Below, in pieces: positions 16,708-26,152 of a stretch of 64,000 bases of DNA. The notes under the pieces were generated by a model. It did no database searches, was not told the DNA's origin, and saw only the letters and a program-made list of their open reading frames with translations. Made by a program: the position numbers and the translations under genes. Each line of letters starts with the position of its first letter. Positions within the stretch are counted from its first letter, which is position 1. This DNA is from Paenibacillus lupini (lineage in GTDB: Bacteria; Bacillota; Bacilli; Paenibacillales; Paenibacillaceae): contig NZ_JAASRW010000005.1 of the NCBI RefSeq assembly GCF_011761355.1, forward strand, positions 496,001-560,000. The letters run 5' to 3'.

Positions 16708-17652
16708 TTACATCTGCTTCGTCTTAAACAACGTGTTTATCGACCCGCCGTTGTTAATAATCTTCAAAGCCGTAGCAAGCAGATCTGCCATCGGCAGTAC
16801 AATAAACTTCTCCGAATGGTTCGGATCTATTGCAATCGTATCCGTAATGACGACCTCTTTAATGTAGGGATGCGACAGCTTCTCGAGTGCATTTTCCGAG
16901 AATAAGCCATGGGTAGCACAAATATAAGCGTCATTAGCGCCACGTTTATGCAAAGCCTCAACAACATTGACAATTGTACCGCCTGTATCGATCAAATCTT
17001 CAATAATAATCGGTGTCATACCTTCGACTTCACCGATAATATGCGTAATTTTCGTCTTGTTGTGAGCTGGACGATTCTTGATCATAATCGCAAACGGACA
17101 GTTCATATAGTTGGCAAGCTTCTCAGCTGTTGTTGCACGCCCGGCATCAGGGGAAACAACGACTGGATTTTTAATGTTCTTTGCCTTCAAATAATCCGTG
17201 ATAAGATCAAGAGCTGTAATATGATCGACCGGAATTTCGAAAAAGCCTTGGATCGCATCGGCATGAAGATCCACGGTAATAATGCGGTCGGCGCCTACCG
17301 TTGTAAGCACATCCGCAACCAGCTTCGCGGAAATAGGTTCACGCGGGGCTGCTTTACGTTCCTGACGAGCATAGCCGTAATAGGGCATAACGATATTAAT
17401 CGTCTTTGCGGAAGCCCGCTTTGCTGCATCTATCATGATCATGAGTTCGACTAAATTCTCATTTACCGGGTGAGACAAGGATTGAACGATATAGACATGG
17501 GCAGAACGAATCGATTCGATATATCTTAAGCTGATTTCTCCACTTTGCAGCCTGGAAATCTCAATGTCCCCAAGCGGAACGTTAAGCTGCCGGCATAGCT
17601 CTTCTGCTAGCGGGCGGTTCGATGAACCGGAAAAAATTTTTACATTTTGCAT
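16708..17652 (-). CDS. prs: Ribose-phosphate pyrophosphokinase, divergent paralogue
   Basis: Makes phosphoribosyl pyrophosphate from ribose 5-phosphate and ATP, for nucleotide, His and Trp synthesis. The 314 residues are full length. Intact motifs include YYGYARQERKAAPREPISAK (ATP/flexible loop), DLHADAIQGFFEIPVDH and the PRPP loop IIIEDLIDTGGTI. The usual SPDHGGVxRARKLA region reads SPDAGRATTAEKLA. That change, and the absence of glmU next door as in the housekeeping prs locus, suggest a second copy. A strong AGGAGG site precedes the ATG. A structured 3' element follows its stop. Confidence 0.88.
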   Translation of the reverse strand: MQNVKIFSGSSNRPLAEELCRQLNVPLGDIEISRLQSGEISLRYIESIRSAHVYIVQSLSHPVNENLVELMIMIDAAKRASAKTINIVMPYYGYARQERKAAPREPISAKLVADVLTTVGADRIITVDLHADAIQGFFEIPVDHITALDLITDYLKAKNIKNPVVVSPDAGRATTAEKLANYMNCPFAIMIKNRPAHNKTKITHIIGEVEGMTPIIIEDLIDTGGTIVNVVEALHKRGANDAYICATHGLFSENALEKLSHPYIKEVVITDTIAIDPNHSEKFIVLPMADLLATALKIINNGGSINTLFKTKQM

Positions 17653-17797
17653 CCGCTTGAATCCTCCTGAAAAGAAAATGATATATATTTTTGTAGTAAC
17701 TCTTGCTTTGTAAAACCTTTATCTTGCGATATACAGTTAGTCCCATTATAGCCTTTCTGTTTGCAAATTCAAAATGACCTGTGTCCCAAAAAGAAGA

Positions 17798-17836
17798 GCG
17801 GTTTTGAAAAGTCCGCTTGAGACCTTTCAAAACCGC
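17798..17836 (-). terminator. Terminator after the sugar-binding protein gene
   Basis: On the minus strand GCGGTTTTGAAAGG pairs with CTTTTCAAAACCGC, followed by a T-rich tail, just after the stop of the binding-protein gene. Confidence 0.82.
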
Positions 17837-17846
17837 CCTAATCTTC

Positions 17847-19157
17847 TTATTTGCTTACGATATCTTGGATGGCTTTCTCGAGCTTGTCGAGGAGCTGATC
17901 TTTATCAATTGATCCGCCTTGGTATTCTTGCATTGCAGCACCCCAGCCTTGTGGAACGCCGTCTGGATAATGGCCCCACAGCCAGCCGCCTGCAGTTGCC
18001 GCTTGCTCGGATACAGCTACACCCATTTGGCCGATTTCATCAGCTGTAGGTTTGATCGAAGTAAGAGCAGGGATGAATTTGAATTCTTTCGTCAAATACG
18101 ATTTGCCTGTGTCGGATGTAACCATCCAGTTCAGGAACGCTTTTGCTTCTTCTGCATTTTTGGATTTGCTGTTTACGATCCAGAAGTTCGCAGGTCCTGT
18201 GTAGATATGTGCATTGCCGCTGTCGTCAATTGGAATAGGGAGAAGGCCAACATTCAACTTAGCAACTTTATCAACGTCACCTTGGATCCAGTTACCTTGT
18301 TGAATCATCGCTGTTTTACCCGAAGCGAAGTTTGCAACTTGTGTAGCATAGTCAGTGGTCAGCTTGTCTTTTTGGCTGTATTTGAAGACAACATCAACGT
18401 AGTTAATCCATTTTTTGAATACATCATTATCTTTGAAGTTTGCGCTTCCGTCTTTTGTTCCATTAATGAAAGCAAGTGGATCTGTCTGCTCAGCAAGGGC
18501 TACGTTGATCGTGTGGTGACCGATCGACCACCATTCGTTGGTTGTCGAGAATGGCGTAATGCCTGCTGCATCGAGTTGTTTCGCAGCTGCTTCAAGCTCT
18601 GTCAACGTTTTAGGAAGAGTTGTGATGCCAGCTTTTTCAAACAGATCTTTGTTATAGAAGATACCGTAGCCTTCGATGTTCATTGGCATACCAAGCAGTT
18701 TGCCATCAACTTGTGCAGGAGCAGCAGCTGCTGGGATAACATCCTTCGCCCAACCTTCGCCGGACAAGTCTGTTGCACGGTCGTAGTAAGCTTCAAGCGC
18801 GGCATTACCTTCGGAGTTGAAGATCTCTGGTTCGGAGCCGGAAGCGATTTCAGCTTTCAGCAGGGCATTGTAATCTTCGCCGCCGCCATGGGTTTCAACT
18901 TCAACTTTAACGCCAGTTTCTTTCTCATATTGTTCAGCCATACGGTTGAGTGCATCGGCAATCTCAACTTTGAATTGGAATACCTTGATTGTTACGTTCT
19001 TTTTTGGAGTTGTAGTTGCTTCTGTTGTTGCATTTGCAGATTCAGCAGGCTTGTTCGTTGCTTCAGAACCTGTATTATTGTTGTTGTTGTTGTTACCACA
19101 GCCGGCAGCCGTCAAAGTCAGGATAGCTGCAGCGAGAAGAATTGAAAGCTTTTTCAT
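17847..19157 (-). CDS. Sugar ABC transporter substrate-binding lipoprotein
   Basis: An extracellular lipoprotein that captures a carbohydrate for the permease pair encoded upstream. The 436 residues start with a lipoprotein signal ending TLTAAGCGNN, then an Asn/Thr-rich linker including a run of six Asn. The mature part is a family-1 solute-binding protein, with features such as GGGEDYNALLKAEIASG and an end segment WGHYPDGVPQGWGAAMQEY. It is the last gene of the operon, 113 nt after the second permease gene. The sugar is not identifiable. Confidence 0.9.
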   Translation of the reverse strand: MKKLSILLAAAILTLTAAGCGNNNNNNNTGSEATNKPAESANATTEATTTPKKNVTIKVFQFKVEIADALNRMAEQYEKETGVKVEVETHGGGEDYNALLKAEIASGSEPEIFNSEGNAALEAYYDRATDLSGEGWAKDVIPAAAAPAQVDGKLLGMPMNIEGYGIFYNKDLFEKAGITTLPKTLTELEAAAKQLDAAGITPFSTTNEWWSIGHHTINVALAEQTDPLAFINGTKDGSANFKDNDVFKKWINYVDVVFKYSQKDKLTTDYATQVANFASGKTAMIQQGNWIQGDVDKVAKLNVGLLPIPIDDSGNAHIYTGPANFWIVNSKSKNAEEAKAFLNWMVTSDTGKSYLTKEFKFIPALTSIKPTADEIGQMGVAVSEQAATAGGWLWGHYPDGVPQGWGAAMQEYQGGSIDKDQLLDKLEKAIQDIVSK

Positions 19158-19270
19158 TTCGTTAACCTCCCCATTATGGTCGAACTGTTCTCTTTACAAG
19201 TTTGATTATATGGAAGCTTAAAGCCAAGAAACACAGACGTTTTTGTCGTGAAAAGTGCAAAATATTGATT

Positions 19271-20101
19271 TCACCCTTTAAGCGATCCGGAAGAGATGCC
19301 TTCGATAATATGTTTTTGAAGCATCAGGAACATGATAATGATTGGTGTAATCCCCATGGTCAGACCAGCTAAAGCGAGATCCCATTGCTTCGTATATTGC
19401 CCAAAGAAGCGGGTAATCGCAAGCGGAATGGTCGTCAAATCCTTGTTGGAGCCAATAATAAGAACAGGCAACAGATAGTCATTCCAAATCCATAAGCCGT
19501 TCAAAATAATGACTGTAACGATAATAGGACGAAGCAGCGGGAATACGATCCGCCAAAATACGCCGTAAGGCGAGCATCCGTCAACAACAGCAGCCTCTTC
19601 AATCTCAAGCGGAACACTCTTGATAAAGCCATGGAACAGGAATACCGACAGCGACAATCCAAATCCGAGATAACAGACGACAATACCAAACAGGTTAGCG
19701 CGAAGCTCCAGGAAGCTCGTCACGCGTACCAGCTGCAGCATAACCGATTGGAACGGAATGATCATTGCCGAGATGAAGCAGGTAAACAGGATTTTATTAA
19801 AAACGGTAGGCTTCCGAACAATCCGATAGCCGGTCATCGCACTAATGATGACGATGCCTGTTACGCTGATGCCGGTAATCAGAATGGAATTCCACAGCGC
19901 TTTCGGAAATTTAATAATATCCCAAACCTTCGAGTAATTCGAGAAAAGATACTTGTCCGGGAGCGATGCGGCGTCCACCATAATTTCGCCTAAAGCTTTA
20001 AGCGAATTGACGAGTACGAAATAAAAAGGTGCTATGAATATCAGAGCAAGCAAGATGGCTGCAGTTGCAATAGCCCAGAGCCTGGAACGGGAAGCTGTCA
20101 T
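19271..20101 (-). CDS. Sugar ABC transporter permease, MalG type
   Basis: A 276-residue membrane protein with six predicted segments. The coupling EAA loop reads EIEEAAVVDGCSPYGVFWRI, followed by FPLLRP. It ends with the common QKHIIEGISSGSLKG tail. Its start is directly adjacent to the stop of the first permease gene, so the two are coupled. No ATPase gene is in the operon; such systems in Bacilli commonly share MsmX. Confidence 0.92.
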   Translation of the reverse strand: MTASRSRLWAIATAAILLALIFIAPFYFVLVNSLKALGEIMVDAASLPDKYLFSNYSKVWDIIKFPKALWNSILITGISVTGIVIISAMTGYRIVRKPTVFNKILFTCFISAMIIPFQSVMLQLVRVTSFLELRANLFGIVVCYLGFGLSLSVFLFHGFIKSVPLEIEEAAVVDGCSPYGVFWRIVFPLLRPIIVTVIILNGLWIWNDYLLPVLIIGSNKDLTTIPLAITRFFGQYTKQWDLALAGLTMGITPIIIMFLMLQKHIIEGISSGSLKG

Positions 20102-20989
20102 TTAAGCTTCAACCTCCTTCCGTTTGGTCAGCCACACTTGTGTGACGGCAATAATCGATACTGCGAAGAAGAAGAGCATCGCTTTGGCAGTACCTAATCC
20201 GTAGCGGTTGTTAACCAGCGCCTCGGCATAAATGTTATAAGCAAGCGATTGGGTAGAAGTACCCGGACCACCTTTGGTCAAGGACAAGTTTAGATCGAAC
20301 ATTTTGAAAGCACCAGAAGTCGTTAGGAATAAACATACTGTAATGGCAGGCATAACGAGCGGCATAATCACTTTACGAACCGTCTGCAAGTAACTAGCGC
20401 CATCAATTGTTGCTGCTTCCATCAAGTCTTTTGGTACACCAACAATTGCAGCGATGTAAATAACCATCATGTAGCCGGTAGTCTGCCAGACGAAGACGAT
20501 CACGAGTCCCCAGAAGCCGGTCTCAGGAGTGCCAAGCCAAGGAAGCTCGAAGAAGTGCCAGCCTGTCATTTCGCCGATTGTTTTGAACCCTTTGGTGAAA
20601 ATAAATTGCCAGATGTAACCAAGCAGAATGCCGCCAATCATGTTTGGCAGGAAGAAAATCGTCCGGAGCGTATTCCGGCCACGCATCGGGCGGGTTAACA
20701 AAAGCCCAAGGAGAAGTGCCAATATATTCGTCACCACAACCGTAACGACCGTAAACTTCAGTGTGAATTTAAAGGCTGCCCAGAACTTATCGTCATTCGT
20801 AAAGATCCGGTGGATGTTATCCATACCGATCCATTTGGCCTTATCCAGATCGAGGCCGTTCCATTCGGTGAACGAGAAGTAGAAGCCAAGCAGGAACGGA
20901 ATAAGTACGATAATCGTGAAGACGATCATACCAGGTCCGACAAATACAAGCTGCTGCATCCATTCGTTTGATTTTTTTCGTAAGTTCAC
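20102..20989 (-). CDS. Sugar ABC transporter permease, MalF type
   Basis: First gene of the operon. The GTG at 20989 is preceded by AAGGGGG at 7-nt spacing, giving 295 residues; the longer frame from a TTG at 21019 lacks a ribosome site. Six membrane segments and an EAA loop (LMEAATIDGASYLQTVRKVI) are visible. It pairs with the MalG-type permease. A histidine kinase/response regulator pair is transcribed divergently about 130 nt away and is the likely regulator. Confidence 0.9.
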   Translation of the reverse strand: MNLRKKSNEWMQQLVFVGPGMIVFTIIVLIPFLLGFYFSFTEWNGLDLDKAKWIGMDNIHRIFTNDDKFWAAFKFTLKFTVVTVVVTNILALLLGLLLTRPMRGRNTLRTIFFLPNMIGGILLGYIWQFIFTKGFKTIGEMTGWHFFELPWLGTPETGFWGLVIVFVWQTTGYMMVIYIAAIVGVPKDLMEAATIDGASYLQTVRKVIMPLVMPAITVCLFLTTSGAFKMFDLNLSLTKGGPGTSTQSLAYNIYAEALVNNRYGLGTAKAMLFFFAVSIIAVTQVWLTKRKEVEA

Positions 20990-21120
20990 TTTTGATCCCC
21001 CTTGAAAATGTGACTTCAATGTCGATGTGTATAGCTAGACTATAAACAGTTATTGAAATTTGAACCACCGATAGATATGATGGGTTTGGTGTAATATATT
21101 GACCTTGGGGGTAGGACGTC

Positions 21121-22953
21121 ATGTTTGCGTTCGCAACAAGTATTAACCGAAAATTGATGGCGCTCTTGCTTGCCGTTACGATTATTCCGATCACCGTATC
21201 CATGATTATCTCGAATTATTACATCAAGGATAAGGTTACGGAGCAGTCGATTCACGAGAATCAGAATCTGCTTGCATTAGGCAAAAACAATATATTAGGC
21301 TATATGGACAAGATCAACGAAAACTCGCTTGATGTGTATTTGAATATCAATAAGTCCAACTCGCTTTATGCCTTGATCGAGAGAGGCGAGTCGCCAAATG
21401 TGAATGTGCCGATGTTCGATGAGAAGAACAATTTGCAGATTTACACCCATATGCTGAACATCTATCAATCAACAAATGGGATTTTGCAAATTCAGCTGCA
21501 AATTGGGGATGGCAAGCTTACGTATCTGATGGCGCGTGGATTTTTCCGGAGAGGCATCAATCAGCAGCTAGAATGGCCGGCAAGTCATGGGACAAGCCCT
21601 AAGCCGTTCGTTGAGGCGACACATACGAGTGGACATTATAATTTGGATTGGAGTCATGCTGTCAAAGAGGAAAGCGTTTTCACCTTGCGCAGGCCGATCA
21701 TCAGGACACCTAGCGATGAAGTCATTGGTTACCTCTCGATGGATGTTAAGTCAGCTGACCTCAATCAGATTTGCAAGCAGCTTACGATGTCGTCCGAGGA
21801 ACAGCTTTATCTTATTGATCGAAACCGAAATTTTGTATGCTCCGTGAATGGTCAGGAGGACCAATCACAGCTGAAATGGACCGATCAAGTACTGGCCTCT
21901 GACCAGGAAAACGGCGTCATTAAGTGGAAAGATCAGTCATTTTCCGGCATTGTGATCTATGATACATTGAGTACCAATTATATGGATTGGGTTGTTGTGA
22001 AGCAGCTGCCTTACTCGTATTTATACGAAAGTGCAACGACGATCCGGACGATTAATACATCCGTTATCGGTATCTTTATGGTGCTTGCGGTCATTGCCAG
22101 CTTCTTAGTTACCTACCAGTTTACGAAGCCGATCAAGCGGCTGATTGGCCATATCAATCAGGTTCAATCCGGTAATTTCAATGTTGTAGTTCCGGTGCAG
22201 CGGAAGGACGAAATTGGTATTTTGGCAAGGCGATTTAATACGATGATTCATACGATCCGGGACTTGATTAACAGCGAATATCGGCTTGAGATCGCGAACA
22301 AGACGAATCAGCTGAGGGCGATGCAGGCCCAGATTAATCCGCATTTTTTGTACAATGCTTTGCAGTCTATTGGTACGCTCGCTCTTCATGCAGGTGCACC
22401 AAAGGTTTATACACTCATCACTGCTATTGCGAAAATGATGCGTTACAACATGAATACAAGCGAGTCGGTTGTGCCATTTGCTATGGAATTAAATCATGCG
22501 AAAGCTTATCTCGAGCTTCAGCAGCAGAGATTTAATGAGCAGCTGACCGTTCATTATGAGATTGATCCGGCTTCATTGCATGTGCAGGTACCTAAGATGC
22601 TGCTGCAGCCGTTGATTGAGAACTATTTTAAGCATGGTTATGAGACATCTGGGCGAAACGGCATCCTGCAGCTGTTCTCTGAGGTGACAGATGAAGGCAG
22701 ATGGCTGACAGTGCGGATTGAGGATAATGGCAGCGGGATGGACCCGGATAAGCTGCGGGAGCTTCAGCAGCTATTGCTCCGTTCAACAGGAGCGCTGCTG
22801 GAGGAACAGAAGAGTATCGGCATCAGCAATGTATGGATGCGTCTGAAGCTCTATTACAACGAAGAAGCGGAGATGAGTATTGAATCGGCGCCTTCGGGCG
22901 GGTTCATGGTCACGCTGAGATTACCTGTACAAGAGCTGGAGGAACGAGCATGA
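21121..22953 (+). CDS. Sensor histidine kinase, YesM family
   Basis: A membrane sensor of 610 residues. One membrane segment near 13-31, an extracellular sensor domain to about 300, a second segment near 310-330, then HAMP, the His-kinase box with NPHFLYNALQSIG, and an ATPase domain with LIENYFKHG and EDNGSGM. It probably senses a sugar, alone or through the binding protein of the divergent ABC operon. Its stop overlaps the next start by 4 nt. Confidence 0.92.
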   Translation: MFAFATSINRKLMALLLAVTIIPITVSMIISNYYIKDKVTEQSIHENQNLLALGKNNILGYMDKINENSLDVYLNINKSNSLYALIERGESPNVNVPMFDEKNNLQIYTHMLNIYQSTNGILQIQLQIGDGKLTYLMARGFFRRGINQQLEWPASHGTSPKPFVEATHTSGHYNLDWSHAVKEESVFTLRRPIIRTPSDEVIGYLSMDVKSADLNQICKQLTMSSEEQLYLIDRNRNFVCSVNGQEDQSQLKWTDQVLASDQENGVIKWKDQSFSGIVIYDTLSTNYMDWVVVKQLPYSYLYESATTIRTINTSVIGIFMVLAVIASFLVTYQFTKPIKRLIGHINQVQSGNFNVVVPVQRKDEIGILARRFNTMIHTIRDLINSEYRLEIANKTNQLRAMQAQINPHFLYNALQSIGTLALHAGAPKVYTLITAIAKMMRYNMNTSESVVPFAMELNHAKAYLELQQQRFNEQLTVHYEIDPASLHVQVPKMLLQPLIENYFKHGYETSGRNGILQLFSEVTDEGRWLTVRIEDNGSGMDPDKLRELQQLLLRSTGALLEEQKSIGISNVWMRLKLYYNEEAEMSIESAPSGGFMVTLRLPVQELEERA

Positions 22954-24563
22954 ATATACTCATAGTGGATGATGAACAGCATGTACGCGAAGCCATTAAG
23001 CTGCTGATTGATTGGGAACAGCTAGGCATTCATCAAATTTTTGAAGCAGATAACGGTGATTCTGCCATTGAGCTGCTTGGAAAGATTCAACCTGAGATTG
23101 TGATTACAGATATGCGGATGCCAAACCGTGATGGTGTGGAGCTGCTAGCCTGGATGAAAGAGCATGGTCGTAAGAGTAAATCAATTGTCATCAGCGGTTA
23201 TGATGACTTCCATCTGGTGCGAAGCTCTATGAAATATGGCGGTCAGGATTATCTGCTTAAGCCGATTGATCCCGAGCAGCTAACGGAAGCTCTTCAGAAA
23301 GCGAAGCTTAGCTGGGAACAGGAGGATCAAGCACGTAGACTTGATCAGCAGCGCAGTATCGAGATCAATCAGATTAAGCCGGTGTACCGGGATAAGCTGT
23401 TCTCGACCATGATTAGTGAAGCTGGATCAGGCGTTCAGGTGACTGTGCCGGCGGTACTGAAAGAAGAGTTTGGGCTTGAAAATGTAGAGCAGTGCCAGGT
23501 CATTATTCTTAGCACGGGAATGCTGGAACCACAAATTTCCCGCAAATTTAACGGTAATCGGGATTTGCTTTCTTTTTGCCTGATTAATGTGTGTAACGAG
23601 ATATTAAAGCAGAAAAATAGCGGATTTGCTTTCCGGCATTGGAACAGCGATCATGAGATTATTATTTTGCTATGGCATCGGCTCACGGAATGGGAAGCTT
23701 TATTGGCTCTCATAACAGAAGGTATCCTAAATTCGATTCATGGAAAATTCCATTATGGAGTAGGGCAGGCGCAGCCTTTTCCAAACGGATTGTTCTTATC
23801 GTATCAGGCTGCCCGCTCAGCATTGAAACAACGGAATTTGCTTGCGGAGAGCAGCTATATTCATCGAAGTGAACAAGGCTTTACAACAGGTGTCTATTCC
23901 TTAAGTATCGCATCTTATGAGGAACGTTTCCGGCTTGCGGTTTGGAGCGGCAAAGAGAAAGATATTGAGACGGCGGTGGAAAGTTTTCTGGATGCTGCCC
24001 GGGATCTGCCGGCTATTAGTCAGGAACAGGTTGAACTATGGCGCTTTGAATATGAGTCTATGCTGAGTCGCTGGCGGCAGGATCTTGCAGCGAAACAGGA
24101 GGTACAGGCAAGTTCTGAGCCACCTCCAGGTCTGCCATTATTCTTATTACTGGATGAACAAGGAAGGCTGTCATTGGAATTATGCAGACGTGAGCTTATT
24201 AACGGACTTACTGTTTTTGCGGCACTAACCGGTGCTGGAGGTAATAAAGAGCACAGCATTATGCGAGATATTGCGAAATATATGGAGCAGCATTATAACC
24301 GTGAGGTTACGCTCCAAGATATATCCGAGCGTTTTTATTTGAGCCGGGAATACATTTCACGCCGATTCAAGCAAGAGATGGGAGAGAACGTATTCGACTA
24401 TCTAGGCCGTATTCGTGTAGAAAAAGCCAAGCTGCTGCTGCAAAATCCGAATCTGAAAATCGCTCAGATCGCCGAGATGGTCGGCTATGATGATGATAAA
24501 TATTTCAGCAAGGTGTTTAAGAAGTTTGAGGGGCAGTCGCCTAACCAGTACCGGAAGTTATGA
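22950..24563 (+). CDS. Response regulator with AraC-type DNA-binding domain, YesN family
   Basis: A 537-residue regulator coupled to the preceding kinase. Receiver domain at 1-120 with the phospho-Asp in IVITDMRMPNRDG and the Lys in YLLKPIDPEQL. A long middle region of unknown role, then a C-terminal AraC pair of helix-turn-helix motifs (about 435-535) ending GQSPNQYRKL. Expected to activate the divergent sugar ABC operon. A structured 3' element begins about 40 nt after the stop. Confidence 0.92.
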   Translation: MNILIVDDEQHVREAIKLLIDWEQLGIHQIFEADNGDSAIELLGKIQPEIVITDMRMPNRDGVELLAWMKEHGRKSKSIVISGYDDFHLVRSSMKYGGQDYLLKPIDPEQLTEALQKAKLSWEQEDQARRLDQQRSIEINQIKPVYRDKLFSTMISEAGSGVQVTVPAVLKEEFGLENVEQCQVIILSTGMLEPQISRKFNGNRDLLSFCLINVCNEILKQKNSGFAFRHWNSDHEIIILLWHRLTEWEALLALITEGILNSIHGKFHYGVGQAQPFPNGLFLSYQAARSALKQRNLLAESSYIHRSEQGFTTGVYSLSIASYEERFRLAVWSGKEKDIETAVESFLDAARDLPAISQEQVELWRFEYESMLSRWRQDLAAKQEVQASSEPPPGLPLFLLLDEQGRLSLELCRRELINGLTVFAALTGAGGNKEHSIMRDIAKYMEQHYNREVTLQDISERFYLSREYISRRFKQEMGENVFDYLGRIRVEKAKLLLQNPNLKIAQIAEMVGYDDDKYFSKVFKKFEGQSPNQYRKL

Positions 24564-24600
24564 TGCGCAGAAGTTTAATAGAGGTTCATGCTGCAAACTA

Positions 24601-24720
24601 CGAATTCAAATGTTCTTCCGATCGCTGTTGCTCGGGGATTCCTAGATTGGAATTTTAATAAGTGGGAATCCCCGAGCAAAGGCGAACGCTGCGCTTCTCC
24701 AGAATCATTTGAACTTCTTC
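24601..24720 (+). ncRNA. Structured 3'-UTR element, copy B (one internal hairpin)
   Basis: The outer stem TTCAAATGTTCT (24605-24616) pairs with AGAATCATTTGAA (24701-24713) with one bulged A. Then TCCGATCGCTG, a perfect 15-bp inner stem (24628-24642 with 24665-24679), and the 21-nt box at 24680-24700 (core GGCGAACGCTGCGCTTCT). It is in sense after the response regulator stop. The layout matches copy D base for base in spacing: 11-nt link, 15-bp stem, 21-nt box. Confidence 0.8.
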
Positions 24721-24768
24721 GTTTTTGTTTAACCTCTCTTAAAAAGTGCGCTCACAAAAATAAAAAAC

Positions 24769-24813
24769 CAACCAAAAAGGAGCTTGCCATATGGCAGCTC
24801 CTTTTTGGTTAGC
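24769..24813. terminator. Bidirectional terminator between response regulator and SDR gene
   Basis: ACCAAAAAGGAGCT and AGCTCCTTTTTGGT arms surround a TGCCATATGGCA-like core. A-rich on the left and T-rich in the right arm, between convergent genes. Confidence 0.85.
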
Positions 24814-24831
24814 TGGATTAGTTTGTTTAAT

Positions 24832-25593
24832 TTACTCGATCATATTTTTTGTTGCCTCGTACATGTTTGCTGCGTATTTGTCGATATCATCACGAGACAT
24901 ACGGAGGCGGTCTACGGAAGTGCCGTAGCCGATTTCGCTTTTGCCTTCTTCGAGCCCTTGGAATATGCCGTCTGCGAAGGCGTCGAGAGGTTCTCCATGC
25001 ACATGAAGACCTGCTCCGCCTAGGTTGGTGTTTACTGCCGGAGGTGCAACCTCAATGACTTCAACCGATGTATCCGAAAGCTGGAGTCTAAGCCCCATTG
25101 TGAAGGAATGGAGAGCCGCTTTTGTAGCCGAATAGATGGGTGCAATTGCAAATGGTGTGAAGGCTAGTCCGGATGTAACGTTGATAATCGCCGCATTTTC
25201 TTTAGCTGCAAAGAAGGGAGCAAACAGTATTGAAAGATGGAAAGGCGCCTCGATGTTGGTTGTAATCTCTTTGGCAAAATAACTCCAGTCATTCTTTACA
25301 TCCGCATTGAGCACGCTGAAACGCTGCTGGATTCCTGCGTTATTAACCAGCACATTAACTTCTGGGTAATTTGTCGTAACCCAATCAAACAAAGCAATAC
25401 GTTCAGCTTCACTATCCAGATCACTGACACGAGTAATGAGGCCAGGTGTTTTTTCTTGTGCCTCTTGCAGGACATTCTCACGTCGTCCAGTAACAATGAC
25501 GGTGTTGCCGGCTTTTAAGAAGCGTTCTGCAAAAGCTAATCCGATTCCTGAACTTCCGCCTGTAATGAGTATTGTATTTCCTGTAAGCTTCAT
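24832..25593 (-). CDS. Short-chain dehydrogenase/reductase, DltE-like
   Basis: A cytoplasmic NAD(P)-dependent oxidoreductase of 253 residues. N-terminal TGGSSGIGLAFAERFL binds the cofactor, NNAG is present, and the catalytic Ser and Tyr-x3-Lys are in INVTSGLAFTP and YSATKAALHSF. It resembles DltE but is not in a dlt operon. Its start overlaps the stop of the MerR gene (ATGA), so the pair is coupled and the MerR protein likely controls it. Confidence 0.88.
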   Translation of the reverse strand: MKLTGNTILITGGSSGIGLAFAERFLKAGNTVIVTGRRENVLQEAQEKTPGLITRVSDLDSEAERIALFDWVTTNYPEVNVLVNNAGIQQRFSVLNADVKNDWSYFAKEITTNIEAPFHLSILFAPFFAAKENAAIINVTSGLAFTPFAIAPIYSATKAALHSFTMGLRLQLSDTSVEVIEVAPPAVNTNLGGAGLHVHGEPLDAFADGIFQGLEEGKSEIGYGTSVDRLRMSRDDIDKYAANMYEATKNMIE

Positions 25594-25964
25594 AGTAACG
25601 CCTCCTGAATGCGATTAGTGTAACGTGTGATTTTCTCTTCAATCCCTTTCAGGGATTCATTCATTAACGAAATTTCAGCAAGCACATCTTGCTTATGGTT
25701 GTTCATCATCTCTAGTCGCAGCTCGATCGTGCTGTCCCCTTCGATGATCCAATCGATATATTGCTTGATTTCACTAATTGACATGTGGGTGTTTTTCAAA
25801 CAGCCAACCGTTACAAGCAGTGAAATCTGATCCTCTGAAAATAACCGCCTGCCAGCTTCATCACGCTCAATTATCGGCAGTAAGCCTTTCTTTTCATAAA
25901 AACGTAAGGTTGATTCCGGAATATTTAATCGGGCAGCAGCTTCACCAATGGAGTAATACTTCAT
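25590..25964 (-). CDS. MerR-family transcriptional regulator
   Basis: A 124-residue regulator. The winged helix starts YSIGEAAARLNIPESTLRFY, followed by EKKGLLP and an IEEKI-type coiled-coil dimer helix at the end. There are no clustered cysteines that would suggest a metal sensor. First gene of a two-gene unit with the SDR. The upstream region 25985-26035 contains AAACCTTGGTTTAA, a short palindrome that may be its operator. Confidence 0.9.
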   Translation of the reverse strand: MKYYSIGEAAARLNIPESTLRFYEKKGLLPIIERDEAGRRLFSEDQISLLVTVGCLKNTHMSISEIKQYIDWIIEGDSTIELRLEMMNNHKQDVLAEISLMNESLKGIEEKITRYTNRIQEALL

Positions 25965-26152
25965 CTGGAGTCCTCCAATTTATTGTCGACGGGAATATCA
26001 TACGACTTAAACCTTGGTTTAAGTCAAGAAGAATGCGAAAAGAAATAATTTTTTACAGATGATATCCTCAGATAAGAACGGCTGAGCAGGAAATCTTGAA
26101 AAATTTGTTGAACTATTTTGGGAATGAAAATAAAAAATAGTGAGGTAGAAGC

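Noticed and set aside
17919..19145. 408-codon frame antisense to the sugar-binding protein gene
   Set aside because: The opposite strand has the lipobox, ribosome site and family motifs; this frame has none.
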